From Bacteroidaceae bacterium (GTDB lineage: Bacteria; Bacteroidota; Bacteroidia; Bacteroidales; Bacteroidaceae), in assembly GCA_017560125.1 (NCBI GenBank), contig JAFYOS010000029.1, positions 1-64,000 on the forward strand: a stretch of DNA of 64,000 bases, written 5' to 3'. Each line of letters starts with the position of its first letter. The first letter of the stretch is position 1. A program made the position numbers and the translations under genes. The notes beneath the pieces are model-generated. The model worked only from the letters and a program-made list of their open reading frames with translations, searched no databases and was not told where the DNA came from. This document shows positions 17,756-26,593 of the stretch, piece after piece.

Positions 17756-19165
17756 ATGAAAACTCGTCTTGAACACGATTCGCTTGGCGAAATGCAGGTG
17801 CCTGCAGATGCTTACTATGGTGTGCAGACCCTACGTGCCATTGAAAATTTCAGCGAAATCAGTGGCATTACAATCAGTGATCATCCCTACTATGTGAAGG
17901 CTCTTGCCATGGTTAAGTGGGCTGCCGCGCATGCCAATATGTCGCTCGGCATCCTCGACGAAAAGATAGGCAAGGCCATTAAGGCAGCTTGCGAGGAGAT
18001 TATCGGCGGTGCGCTTGTCGATCAGTTTCCCATCGACCTCATTCAGGGCGGTGCAGGTACATCGACCAATATGAATATCAACGAGGTGGTAGCCAACAGA
18101 GCGCTCGAGATTATGGGCTATCAGAAGGGCGAGTACAAGTATTGCCACCCCAACGACCATGTGAACCTGTCGCAATCGACAAACGATGCATACCCCACAT
18201 CGTTCAAGCTCTGTTTCATTTTCCACAACGAAGACCTTGTTGTCGAATTGAAGAAGCTTATCGCTTCGTTCCGTGCCAAGGGCAAGGAATTCGACCATGT
18301 GCTGAAGATGGGACGCACCCAGTTGCAGGACGCCGTTCCCATGACCCTTGGTCAGGAGTTTGAAGCCTTTGCTTCTACCCTCGAAGAGGAGGTTGAGCGT
18401 CTGAATGAGATGGCGCGTCTTTTCCTCGAGGTTAATATGGGTGCCACTGCCATTGGTACGGGTATCAACACCGAGCCTGGCTACTCCGAGGCGTGTGTGA
18501 CAGCCTTGCGCATCATTTCGGGCAAGGAATTTGTGCTTGCCGGCAATCTAGTAGAGGCTACTCCCGATGCCGGTTCATCGGTGATGTACTCATCGGCCAT
18601 GAAGCGATTGGCCGTTAAGCTGTCGAAAATATGTAACGACCTTCGCCTGCTGTCTAGCGGTCCACGTTGCGGCCTCAACGAGATAAATCTTCCTCCCATG
18701 CAACCCGGTTCGAGCATCATGCCTGGCAAGGTGAACCCCGTAATCCCCGAGGTGGTCAACCAGATATGCTTCCGCGTGATTGGTAACGACCTTACCATCA
18801 CATTTGCGGCCGAGGCGGGCCAGTTGCAGCTGAATGTGATGGAGCCGGTGATAGTTCACGCCATCATCTCGTCTATACGTATGTTGCTCAAGGGTATGGC
18901 GCGCCTCAGAACGCTCTGCGTCGATGGTATCACTGCCAACGAGGGACATTGTCGCGAATTGGTTATGGGCAGCATAGGTATTGTAACCGCTCTTAACCCC
19001 ACGCTTGGTTACGAGAACTCGGCACGCATTGCGAAACGTGCGCTCAAAGAGAACCGCAGTGTATATGACCTAGTGCTCGAAGAGGAGCTGCTCACCAAGG
19101 AGGAACTGGACGAATTGCTCAAGCCTGAGCTGATGATTATGCCTCACAAATTCTATACAAAATAG
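17756..19165 (+). CDS. aspA: Aspartate ammonia-lyase
   Basis: The 469-aa protein belongs to the fumarase/aspartase superfamily. It has the signature GSSIMPGKVNPV on the flexible active-site loop, GGAGTSTNMNINEV and the substrate-binding QSTNDAYPTS. The N-terminus (RLEHDSLGEMQVPADAYYG) is closer to aspartases than to class II fumarases, so it should convert L-aspartate to fumarate and ammonia. In anaerobic Bacteroidales this feeds fumarate respiration, which fits the DASS dicarboxylate-type transporter elsewhere in the window. The gene is monocistronic, with a long upstream spacer and a strong terminator. Confidence 0.93.
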   Translation: MKTRLEHDSLGEMQVPADAYYGVQTLRAIENFSEISGITISDHPYYVKALAMVKWAAAHANMSLGILDEKIGKAIKAACEEIIGGALVDQFPIDLIQGGAGTSTNMNINEVVANRALEIMGYQKGEYKYCHPNDHVNLSQSTNDAYPTSFKLCFIFHNEDLVVELKKLIASFRAKGKEFDHVLKMGRTQLQDAVPMTLGQEFEAFASTLEEEVERLNEMARLFLEVNMGATAIGTGINTEPGYSEACVTALRIISGKEFVLAGNLVEATPDAGSSVMYSSAMKRLAVKLSKICNDLRLLSSGPRCGLNEINLPPMQPGSSIMPGKVNPVIPEVVNQICFRVIGNDLTITFAAEAGQLQLNVMEPVIVHAIISSIRMLLKGMARLRTLCVDGITANEGHCRELVMGSIGIVTALNPTLGYENSARIAKRALKENRSVYDLVLEEELLTKEELDELLKPELMIMPHKFYTK

Positions 19166-19186
19166 TTAGTGTAGCTATTAGGATAA

Positions 19187-19219
19187 CAAAACGAGCTTGC
19201 AATATTGCAAGCTCGTTTT
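19187..19219. terminator. Bidirectional terminator between aspA and ddh
   Basis: A near-perfect palindrome (ACGAGCTTGCAATATTGC and onward) with a stem of about 15 bp, ending in TTTTG on the right and flanked by AAAA on the left. Confidence 0.85.
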
Positions 19220-19250
19220 GTTTATGTATCATGTGTATGTTATTGCTCTT

Positions 19251-20150
19251 TTATACAAGATGTGCTATGTGCTCCTCGCGGTCGCCACTGAGCAAATCTA
19301 TCACAGGAATCTCAATCATGGTGTAGCAACCGGGCTGCTGTCGCATGGTTGCGCGTGCAGCGCACACAAGTACCTGGCCGGTGAGGGCGGGGTTGTTGAT
19401 GCGCATGTTGAATTCGAACAACTGGTTCTGTGTAGTGCCCGAAACGCCTTTGCGTGTGAGGTTTACACCGTGTCCCATGTCCAAAAGCTCGTTTACGCAG
19501 GGTACCTGTTTCACGTGTGTCTCGTCGTTTACGAAGTATGCGTCGGCCTTGATGGCTGCTGCCACCTCGTCGAAATTGTAACCCTCCTTCACCTCTATAT
19601 ATACCATGCGGCGGTGAATGCCGGTGCCGGTGGGGATGGTCATCGAGAGTGCAGCCTGTACGCCTTCGATGGCCTTAACCGCTACGGTGTGTCCCATGCT
19701 CATGCCGGGGCCGAAATTGGTATATGTGATGCCGTTGGGGGCGATGGCCTGCAACAGGGTTCTTACAACTGAGTCGCTTCCGGGGTCCCAGCCTGCCGAA
19801 ATAATCGACACGGCGTTACCCTTCTTGGCGCTTTCGTTGAGCGAACGACGAAGGGGTACTATCTGTGAATGGATATCGAAGCTGTCAACGGTGTTTATTC
19901 CTGCTTCGAGTATCTGCTTGGCATACTGCTCGACGCTTCGTGTGGGGGTTGACAGAATGGCTACATCAACATCCTGAAGCTCGCTGATCTCCTTTACTAC
20001 AGGATATTTCTCGAGCTCGGCGGGCTTGTTGTCGCCGCCTGAACGACGTACAACTCCTGCTACTTCGAAATCGGGGGCGCTTTCCAACGCCTGTAATGCA
20101 TATTTGCCTATGTTGCCGTAACCGACAATTGCGGCTCTTATTTTCTTCAT
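19251..20150 (-). CDS. ddh: meso-Diaminopimelate D-dehydrogenase
   Basis: The start at 20150 (MKKIRAAIVGYGNIGKYAL) gives the usual NADP-binding Rossmann N-terminus and about 299 aa, the normal length. Family segments include VDSFDIHSQI, SAGWDPGSDSVVRTL and the loop FGPGMSMGHTVAVKAI that contacts substrate. The enzyme makes meso-diaminopimelate from tetrahydrodipicolinate in one step, bypassing the acylated lysine pathways, and supplies cell-wall and lysine synthesis. It is known in Bacteroides and relatives. A consensus promoter lies at 20176-20206. It is a single gene convergent with aspA. Confidence 0.94.
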   Translation of the reverse strand: MKKIRAAIVGYGNIGKYALQALESAPDFEVAGVVRRSGGDNKPAELEKYPVVKEISELQDVDVAILSTPTRSVEQYAKQILEAGINTVDSFDIHSQIVPLRRSLNESAKKGNAVSIISAGWDPGSDSVVRTLLQAIAPNGITYTNFGPGMSMGHTVAVKAIEGVQAALSMTIPTGTGIHRRMVYIEVKEGYNFDEVAAAIKADAYFVNDETHVKQVPCVNELLDMGHGVNLTRKGVSGTTQNQLFEFNMRINNPALTGQVLVCAARATMRQQPGCYTMIEIPVIDLLSGDREEHIAHLV

Positions 20151-20175
20151 ATTTTCAATAATTATTTTACCGATG

Positions 20176-20206
20176 CAAAAATAGTGCAACCCGACACGAG
20201 TACAAA
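20176..20206 (-). promoter_or_regulatory. Promoter of ddh
   Basis: On the minus strand, TTTG (20203-20206), 19 nt and TATTTTTG (20176-20183). A full match to the Bacteroidota consensus, ending 26 nt before the start codon. Confidence 0.75.
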
Positions 20207-20417
20207 ATAAATTATTTGTTTTTTATGCCACGATGCCACCGATTTTTTCTAAAAATTGTGAAAAGAGGCTTGTCGTTTGTCTGTTTTGTAAGGATATTTT
20301 CCGTGCTTTGTTCGCGCAATGGCGGGTATATGTGCCCTGTGAGGCTCATATATCGAAAAAATGTCGTTTATGTGAGTATTTTTGCGTATCTTCGCGTGTT
20401 AAACACACGCATATAAT

Positions 20418-22055
20418 ATGGTTTCAGTAGATGGATTGACCGTCGAGTTTGGCGGTACAACGCTTTTTAAAGATATATCCTTTCAGATAAACGAAAAGGA
20501 TCGCATCGCTCTTATGGGTAAGAACGGTGCCGGAAAGAGTACGTTGCTTAAAATACTTGCCGGTGTGCGACAGGCTACACGCGGTACGGTGTCGGCGCCC
20601 AAGGATTGTGTAATTGCCTATTTGCCACAGCACCTGATGACTGAGGATGGACGTACCGTCTTCGAAGAGACTGCGCAGGCATTTGCCCACCTCAAAGAGA
20701 TTGAGCAGGAGATTGAGCGCCTGAACAACGAAATGATGGAGCGCACCGACTACGAGAGCGATTCCTATATGGAGCTCATCGAGAAGGTGACAGCGCTCAG
20801 CGAAAAATTCTATGCCATCGACATGACACACTTCGAGGAGGATGTCGAGAAGACACTCCTTGGATTGGGATTTGAGCGCAGCGACTTCAACCGACAGACA
20901 AGCGAGTTCTCGGGAGGATGGCGCATGCGTATTGAGCTTGCAAAATTGCTGCTCAAGGACCCCGATGTGCTTCTGCTCGATGAGCCCACCAACCACCTAG
21001 ACATCGAGAGTATCCAGTGGCTCGAGGAATTCATCAAGACATCGTCGAAGGCGGTGGTGCTCATCAGCCACGACCGTAAATTCGTCGATTCAATCACCAC
21101 CCGCACCATCGAGGTGACCATGGGACGCATCTACGACTACAAGGCATCGTACAGCCACTATCTGGAGCTGCGCAAGGAGCGTCGCGAACAGCAGCGCAAG
21201 CAGTACGAGGAGCAGCAGAAGATGATACGCGAGACCAAGGATTTCATCGAGCGCTTCAAGGGTACATATTCGAAGACCTTGCAAGTGCAGAGCCGTGTGA
21301 AGATGCTCGAAAAGCTCGAGATAATAGAGGTTGACGAAGAGGATACATCACAGCTGAGGCTCAAGTTCCCTCCATCGCCCCGCAGCGGCAGCTACCCTGT
21401 GCAGTGCGACGAGGTGGGCAAGAGCTATGGCGACAAACTGATATACAGCAATGCCAATTTCACTATTGAGCGAGGCGACAAGGTGGCCTTCGTGGGTCGC
21501 AACGGCGAGGGTAAATCGACCATGGTGAAATCCATCATGGGCGAAATAGAGCACGATGGAAAAATCACCCTCGGCCACAATGTGCAGATAGGATATTTCG
21601 CACAGAACCAGGCGTCGTTGCTCGATGACGAACTGACGGTGTTCCAGACCATCGACGATGTAGCCAAGGGCGATGTCCGCAACAAGATACGCGACCTGCT
21701 GGGCGCATTTATGTTCGGCGGCGAAGAGAGCACCCGCAAAGTGAAGGTGCTTTCGGGTGGCGAGCGTACACGTCTTGCCATTCTGAAGCTGTTGCTCGAA
21801 CCGGTGAACCTGCTCATTCTCGACGAGCCTACCAACCACCTCGACCTCAAGACGAAGGATGTGCTCAAACAGGCCCTTCAGGACTACGACGGAACGCTCA
21901 TCCTTGTGAGCCACGACCGTGATTTCCTCGATGGTCTTGTAACCAAGGTATATGAATTCGGCCACAAGCGAGTGCGCGAGCACCTGGGTGGAATTTACGA
22001 GTTCCTCGATACAAAGAAGATGGAGAGCCTTCAGGAGCTTGAAAGAAAAGCCTGA
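20418..22055 (+). CDS. ABC-F family ATPase
   Basis: This 545-aa soluble protein has two ABC domains and no membrane helices. Walker A motifs are GKNGAGKST (about residue 35) and GRNGEGKST (about 360). Signature sequences are FSGGWRMRIELA and LSGGERTRLAIL, each followed by LLLDEPTNHLD or LILDEPTNHLD. Between the domains lies the charged, helical interdomain linker (LRKERREQQRKQYEEQQK), the P-site-tRNA interaction motif of the family. ABC-F proteins act on the ribosome as translation factors or antibiotic-protection factors. The sequence looks like the housekeeping YbiT/EttA-like kind rather than a resistance protein, but this is a judgement. Confidence 0.92.
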   Translation: MVSVDGLTVEFGGTTLFKDISFQINEKDRIALMGKNGAGKSTLLKILAGVRQATRGTVSAPKDCVIAYLPQHLMTEDGRTVFEETAQAFAHLKEIEQEIERLNNEMMERTDYESDSYMELIEKVTALSEKFYAIDMTHFEEDVEKTLLGLGFERSDFNRQTSEFSGGWRMRIELAKLLLKDPDVLLLDEPTNHLDIESIQWLEEFIKTSSKAVVLISHDRKFVDSITTRTIEVTMGRIYDYKASYSHYLELRKERREQQRKQYEEQQKMIRETKDFIERFKGTYSKTLQVQSRVKMLEKLEIIEVDEEDTSQLRLKFPPSPRSGSYPVQCDEVGKSYGDKLIYSNANFTIERGDKVAFVGRNGEGKSTMVKSIMGEIEHDGKITLGHNVQIGYFAQNQASLLDDELTVFQTIDDVAKGDVRNKIRDLLGAFMFGGEESTRKVKVLSGGERTRLAILKLLLEPVNLLILDEPTNHLDLKTKDVLKQALQDYDGTLILVSHDRDFLDGLVTKVYEFGHKRVREHLGGIYEFLDTKKMESLQELERKA

Positions 22056-22135
22056 TGCCACTCTGTTAATATTAAAGGAAATTAGTATATTCGCACAATA
22101 GTATATTCATTAAAATTTATAATACACAAACAGTT

Positions 22136-23440
22136 ATGTTAAAACGCTATTTTACCATTATGTTGCTGGTCGTTTTTGCGGTGACACTCAACGCCAAGAA
22201 GAACGACATAGAGAAAATGCTCAAGAAGATTGAGAAGGTAAGCAGTTTCGAAAAAATAGAGAAAAGAGATACCTTGCGTAGCTACTATTCTCTGAAGTTC
22301 ACACAGCAGCTCGACAAGGACAACCCCAAGGCAGGTACTTTCGAGCAGCGCATACTTTTGGGACACCGCGGATGGGATCGTCCCATGGTTATCATCACCC
22401 AGGGTTACGGTGGTGGCGGCAGCTTCTCGAGCAACCACTTCTACGAGGAGTTGACCACTCTTATCGATGCCAACGTACTCTTCGTTGAGCACAGATACTT
22501 CGACGAATCTACACCCACTCCCTGCAACTGGGACTACCTTACAATCCCCAATTCAATGGAGGACTACCACGCTATTACAACAGCCTTCAAAGAGTACTAT
22601 AAGGACAAATGGTTGTCAACAGGTATAAGCAAGGGTGGTTCTACGTCTATGTTCTACCGTGCATACTATCCCGACGATGTAGATGTATCGGTTCCCTATG
22701 TAGCTCCCTTGTGCGTGGCACTCGAGGATGGCCGTCACGAGTCGTTCCTTGAGCAGGCTTCTACCAAGGCAAAGCGTGACGCTGTAAGAAACTACCAGCT
22801 TCTTCTTCTCGAGCGCAAGGAGGTATATATGCCCCTTTTCGAGGACTACTGCCGTCAGAAGAAATACACATTCCGTCAGCCCCTCTCGGTTATCTACGAC
22901 TACTGCGTTCTTGAGTATGCATTCTCATTCTGGCAGTGGGGTTCACCCGTCGATAAGATCCCCACACTCGAGGCTGGCGACGAGGCTGTATTCAAATACT
23001 TTATGAGCAGCTGCGATCCCAGCTATTTCTCACGTGGCAACCGCCTCGATTCATTCTCGGTGCAGGCTGTTAAGGACTTTGGTTACTATGGCTACAATAT
23101 CGAGCCTTTCAAAAAGTATATCAAAGAGCCTTTGAAGGACTACTACAAGAAGATTATGCTCAGCGAGGAGTGGTACGACGTGGAGTTCGACGGCAGCACA
23201 CACCGCAAGGTTGTTGACTACCTCACAGAGAACGATCCCAAGATGATTTACATCTATGGTGAGTGGGACCCCTGGACAGCTAACGGTGTTACATGGTTGC
23301 GCGACCGCAACAAGAAGAACATCCGTATCTTCATTGAGCCCGATGGCAGCCACCGTGCACGCATCGGCACCATGCCCAAGGAGACACAGAAAGAGATTCT
23401 CGATCTCTTGCAGGAGTGGACAAACTATCGCAAGCAGTAA
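22136..23440 (+). CDS. Secreted S37-type (PS-10) serine aminopeptidase
   Basis: The 434-aa product has a signal peptide (MLKRYFTIMLLVVFAVTLNA) and an alpha/beta-hydrolase fold. The segments VIITQGYGGGGSFSS, LFVEHRYFDES and WLSTGISKGGSTSMF match the S37/PS-10 tripeptidyl-peptidase-like family. The serine in GISKGG is the likely nucleophile; the Asp in YGEWDPWT and the His in PDGSHRARI would complete the triad. It probably removes short peptides from protein N-termini in the periplasm or outside the cell. A TATATTCG box lies about 45 nt upstream. The orphan ABC ATPase gene follows after 15 nt. Confidence 0.85.
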   Translation: MLKRYFTIMLLVVFAVTLNAKKNDIEKMLKKIEKVSSFEKIEKRDTLRSYYSLKFTQQLDKDNPKAGTFEQRILLGHRGWDRPMVIITQGYGGGGSFSSNHFYEELTTLIDANVLFVEHRYFDESTPTPCNWDYLTIPNSMEDYHAITTAFKEYYKDKWLSTGISKGGSTSMFYRAYYPDDVDVSVPYVAPLCVALEDGRHESFLEQASTKAKRDAVRNYQLLLLERKEVYMPLFEDYCRQKKYTFRQPLSVIYDYCVLEYAFSFWQWGSPVDKIPTLEAGDEAVFKYFMSSCDPSYFSRGNRLDSFSVQAVKDFGYYGYNIEPFKKYIKEPLKDYYKKIMLSEEWYDVEFDGSTHRKVVDYLTENDPKMIYIYGEWDPWTANGVTWLRDRNKKNIRIFIEPDGSHRARIGTMPKETQKEILDLLQEWTNYRKQ

Positions 23441-23455
23441 TAAAAACCATACACC

Positions 23456-24235
23456 ATGGATAAGCCGGCTCTTGTTCTTTCCAATCTTGCCATCGGATAC
23501 ACCGTAGGCAAGAGAGAACATCAGGTGGTTGATACAATCGATGCAACGCTGCACTGCGGCGAGCTTGTGTCGTTGGTGGGAACTAATGGTGCGGGGAAGT
23601 CAACGCTTCTTCGCACCATTTCTGCATTCCAGCCGGCGCTCTCGGGCTCTATAAGCTATCGCGGAATGAGTGGCGAGGTTACGGCTGCATCGCAGCTGTC
23701 GCGTCATTTAGCCATAGTGCTCACCGGCCGCGAACCGATATACAACCTTTCGGTGCGCGAGGTAGTTGCCATGGGACGCTTGCCCTATACCGGCTTTTTG
23801 GGCGTAAATTCCAAGCACGACAATGCCGTGGTCGATGACGCCATGGATATGCTTGGAATTGTTTCGCTTGCTTCGCGCCGAATAGAGACGCTGAGCGATG
23901 GCGAACGACAGAAGGTGATGATTGCCAAGGCGCTGGCACAGGAAACAGCGCTCATACTGCTCGACGAACCTACGGCCTATCTCGATTTTATGAGCCGTGT
24001 GCGTCTGATGCAGTTCCTTCGTCATTTGGCTCACGAGAGCGGCAAGGCAATATTGCTCTCAACCCACGACCTCGAGCTAGCCTTGCAATTGTCCGACCGC
24101 TTGTGGCTCATCGATGATGGTCGCATGCACACAGGCACGGTAGAGCAGCTGTCGCAGAGTGGTGCGCTCTCCTCGTTCATCGACCGCGAGGGCATACGCT
24201 ACGACAGGGCCGAGAGGAAAATAATAATAACCTGA
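23456..24235 (+). CDS. FecE/BtuD-like ABC transporter ATPase without permease
   Basis: The 259-aa ATPase has Walker A GTNGAGKST (near residue 42), the signature variant LSDGERQKVMIAKAL, Walker B ALILLDEPTAYLD and the switch STHDLELAL. The spacing and the segment VREVVAMGRLPYTGFLG are typical of importers for iron siderophores, heme or cobalamin. No permease or binding-protein gene lies near it. It follows a peptidase gene by 15 nt and probably shares its transcript. It must pair with a permease encoded elsewhere, or the cluster has been split. The substrate is not predictable here. Confidence 0.88.
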   Translation: MDKPALVLSNLAIGYTVGKREHQVVDTIDATLHCGELVSLVGTNGAGKSTLLRTISAFQPALSGSISYRGMSGEVTAASQLSRHLAIVLTGREPIYNLSVREVVAMGRLPYTGFLGVNSKHDNAVVDDAMDMLGIVSLASRRIETLSDGERQKVMIAKALAQETALILLDEPTAYLDFMSRVRLMQFLRHLAHESGKAILLSTHDLELALQLSDRLWLIDDGRMHTGTVEQLSQSGALSSFIDREGIRYDRAERKIIIT

Positions 24236-24304
24236 ATAGTTGGATGCAGTGGGGCGTGCAGCCCGCATCCCCGATAAATTAGTCTATAAAATATTACAAA
24301 ATCT

Positions 24305-25486
24305 ATGAAATATAATTTCGACGAAATTGTGCCGCGCGAAAATACCGATTGTCTTAAATATGACATCAGAAAAGAAACATTTGGTCGCGACGATATTATC
24401 CCCATGTGGATAGCCGACATGGATTTCAAGACACCCCCCTTCATCATGAAGGCCATTTGCGAGCGTGTCGAGCACGAGATTCTTGGATATACACAGAAGT
24501 GCGGCAAATGGCTGCCTGCCATACAATATTGGGCAAAAACCCAATATGGATGGGATGTGGATGCAGAATACATAGAGCACGTTTCGGGCATCGTTCCGGC
24601 TATATCGTTTGCCGTGCAGTGCCTCACCGAGAAGGGCGACAATGTGCTCATACAGCCCCCTGTATATCACCCCTATTTCCATGTGCCCGAGTGGAACGAG
24701 CGCACCGTGGTTACCAACCCCCTGAAGCTTGTCGATGGTCAGTACGAGATTGATTTCGACGATTTCGAGGCGAAGGCCAAACAGTGTAAGCTGTTCCTGT
24801 TGTGCCATCCCCACAACCCCGGAGGACGCGTGTGGCGTCGCGAGGAGCTTGAGCGCATGGCCGAGATTTGCGCCGACAACAATGTCATTGTAATTTCGGA
24901 CGAGATACACGCCGACATGACCTTCAAAGGCTTCAAGCATATTCCGTTTGCTACTGTGAGCGAGAAGGCACGCATGAATTCTATCACCATGATGGCGGCG
25001 AGCAAGTCGTTCAATATCGCCGGTCTTATGTCATCGTTCACCATCATCCCCAACCAGCAGTTGCGCGAGTGCTACAACGGCTTCCTCATGAAGAGCGAGC
25101 TGAACCACGCTCATATCTTTGCGACCATTGCAACAGCGGCTGCCTTCAGCGACGAGGGTGCCGAGTGGCTTGGCGAGCTTGTCGATTACATCACAGCCAA
25201 CGTCGATTACATGCAGCAGTTCATTGCCGAGAATATGCCCTTGCTCGATATCATTCGCCCCCAGGCATCGTACCTTGTATTCCTCGATTGCCGCAAACTG
25301 AACCTTTCGGTTGAGCAGTTGAAAGATTTCTGCGTGAACAAGGCGCGCATAGCCATGAACGAGGGCTCTACCTTTGGTGTCGAGGGAACGGGCTTCATGC
25401 GTATGAATGTCGGTTGTCCGCTATCTACGCTCAAGCAGGCGTTGCAGCAGTTGCTAGAGGCTTATAACGAATTTATAAACAAATAA
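24305..25486 (+). CDS. MalY/PatB-family PLP-dependent lyase/aminotransferase
   Basis: The 393-aa product is a fold-type I PLP enzyme. The PLP lysine lies in MAASKSFNIAGL (about residue 240), preceded by VVISDEIHADMTF, which holds the Asp that contacts the cofactor. The N-terminal segment PMWIADMDFKTPPFI and the late MRMNVGCP are diagnostic of the MalY/PatB subgroup. These are usually cystathionine beta-lyases, releasing homocysteine or hydrogen sulfide from cysteine conjugates. The start MKYNFDEIVPREN is the standard N-terminus. A GH43 gene follows after 8 nt, so they are probably cotranscribed, although no functional link is evident. Confidence 0.9.
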   Translation: MKYNFDEIVPRENTDCLKYDIRKETFGRDDIIPMWIADMDFKTPPFIMKAICERVEHEILGYTQKCGKWLPAIQYWAKTQYGWDVDAEYIEHVSGIVPAISFAVQCLTEKGDNVLIQPPVYHPYFHVPEWNERTVVTNPLKLVDGQYEIDFDDFEAKAKQCKLFLLCHPHNPGGRVWRREELERMAEICADNNVIVISDEIHADMTFKGFKHIPFATVSEKARMNSITMMAASKSFNIAGLMSSFTIIPNQQLRECYNGFLMKSELNHAHIFATIATAAAFSDEGAEWLGELVDYITANVDYMQQFIAENMPLLDIIRPQASYLVFLDCRKLNLSVEQLKDFCVNKARIAMNEGSTFGVEGTGFMRMNVGCPLSTLKQALQQLLEAYNEFINK

Positions 25487-25494
25487 TAAACACT

Positions 25495-26508
25495 ATGAAA
25501 GACTTTTTTAGATCAGTTTGCGTGGCGCTGTTGTCGATAGTGGCGGTGTCATGTGCGCAGAAACAGGCCGAGCCTGTCTATTACCAAAACCCCGTTGTAC
25601 GCGCCGAGGCTCCCGATCCTTCGGTAATTCGCGTTGCCGATGGCTCGTTCTATCTCTATGCAACCGGTGGAAATTACTCTATATACAAGTCGGACGACAT
25701 GGTCAACTGGCAGAAGGTGGGCGAGGTGTTCAACGAAGAGACATTCCCCAAGGAGGTTCGCAACGACCGCAAGGCTACATTGTGGGCGCCCGAGATACGT
25801 TACATCAAGGATAAGTATGTGATATTCTATACCATGTGGTTCGGCACAGAGTGGCTCAGCGCCATCGGTTATGCAGTAGCCGATTCGCCCACCGGCCCCT
25901 TCACCGACAAGGGAATACTTATCGACAGCAAGCCTATCAACGTGGAGCAGTCTATCGACCAGTTCTATTACGAGGATGGTGGCAAGGCTTACCTTTTCTG
26001 GGGAAGCTTCCGCAACATCTATGCAGTGGAGCTCGACGTGACCGACAACGTGGATATCGCTATCAAGCCCGAGACAATGGTTCAGATTGGCAGCACCGCA
26101 TACGAGGGATCAAATATCTGGAAACGTGGCGATTACTACTATATGTTTGCCTCTACAGGCAATTTCGCAGGTGGCGCCAAGAGCACCTATCGCACCGTGG
26201 TTACACGCTCGAAGAATGTACTCGGCCCCTATGTGGATAAAAAGGGTGTGAGCATGCTCGAGAATGGTTTCGAGCTTGTACTCGACAGAGATGACAAGTT
26301 CACAGGCCCCGGTCACAATGCAGGTATCGTCGAGGACGACGCCGGTCAGACATGGATGTTCTACCACGCCTATCAGCTGAGCAACCTCGGCTTGCGCCGT
26401 CAGTCGATGCTTGACAAGGTGCAGTGGGACGAGGAGGGTTGGCCCTATATAGAGGATGGCACTCCTTCGGATAGTGCGGTTGTCCCCGTTATAAACATCA
26501 AGAAATAG
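25495..26508 (+). CDS. GH43-family glycoside hydrolase, lipoprotein
   Basis: The 337-aa product begins MKDFFRSVCVALLSIVAVSC, a lipoprotein signal with the cysteine at 20. The five-bladed propeller of GH43 follows. APDPSVIRVADGSFYLYAT holds the catalytic base aspartate, and LWAPEIRYIKDKYVIFYT and a later YEGSNIWKRGDYYYMFAS holding the acid glutamate are visible. GH43 enzymes are mostly alpha-L-arabinofuranosidases, endo-arabinanases or beta-xylosidases. The subfamily is not clear, and no SusC/SusD pair is nearby, so it is not in a typical polysaccharide utilisation locus. Confidence 0.88.
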   Translation: MKDFFRSVCVALLSIVAVSCAQKQAEPVYYQNPVVRAEAPDPSVIRVADGSFYLYATGGNYSIYKSDDMVNWQKVGEVFNEETFPKEVRNDRKATLWAPEIRYIKDKYVIFYTMWFGTEWLSAIGYAVADSPTGPFTDKGILIDSKPINVEQSIDQFYYEDGGKAYLFWGSFRNIYAVELDVTDNVDIAIKPETMVQIGSTAYEGSNIWKRGDYYYMFASTGNFAGGAKSTYRTVVTRSKNVLGPYVDKKGVSMLENGFELVLDRDDKFTGPGHNAGIVEDDAGQTWMFYHAYQLSNLGLRRQSMLDKVQWDEEGWPYIEDGTPSDSAVVPVINIKK

Positions 26509-26538
26509 TGGCGTGGCGCTAAGCGCTCCGTCGTATAT

Positions 26539-26580
26539 AAAGCAAATGCCATTGCGGATTTCCGCAATGGCATTTGCTTT
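26539..26580. terminator. Bidirectional terminator, 20-bp perfect stem
   Basis: 26539-26558 pairs perfectly with 26561-26580 (AAAGCAAATGCCATTGCGGA and its complement) around a TT centre. It serves the converging GH43 and TPR genes. Confidence 0.88.
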
Positions 26581-26593
26581 ATCTGTGTGGTTG

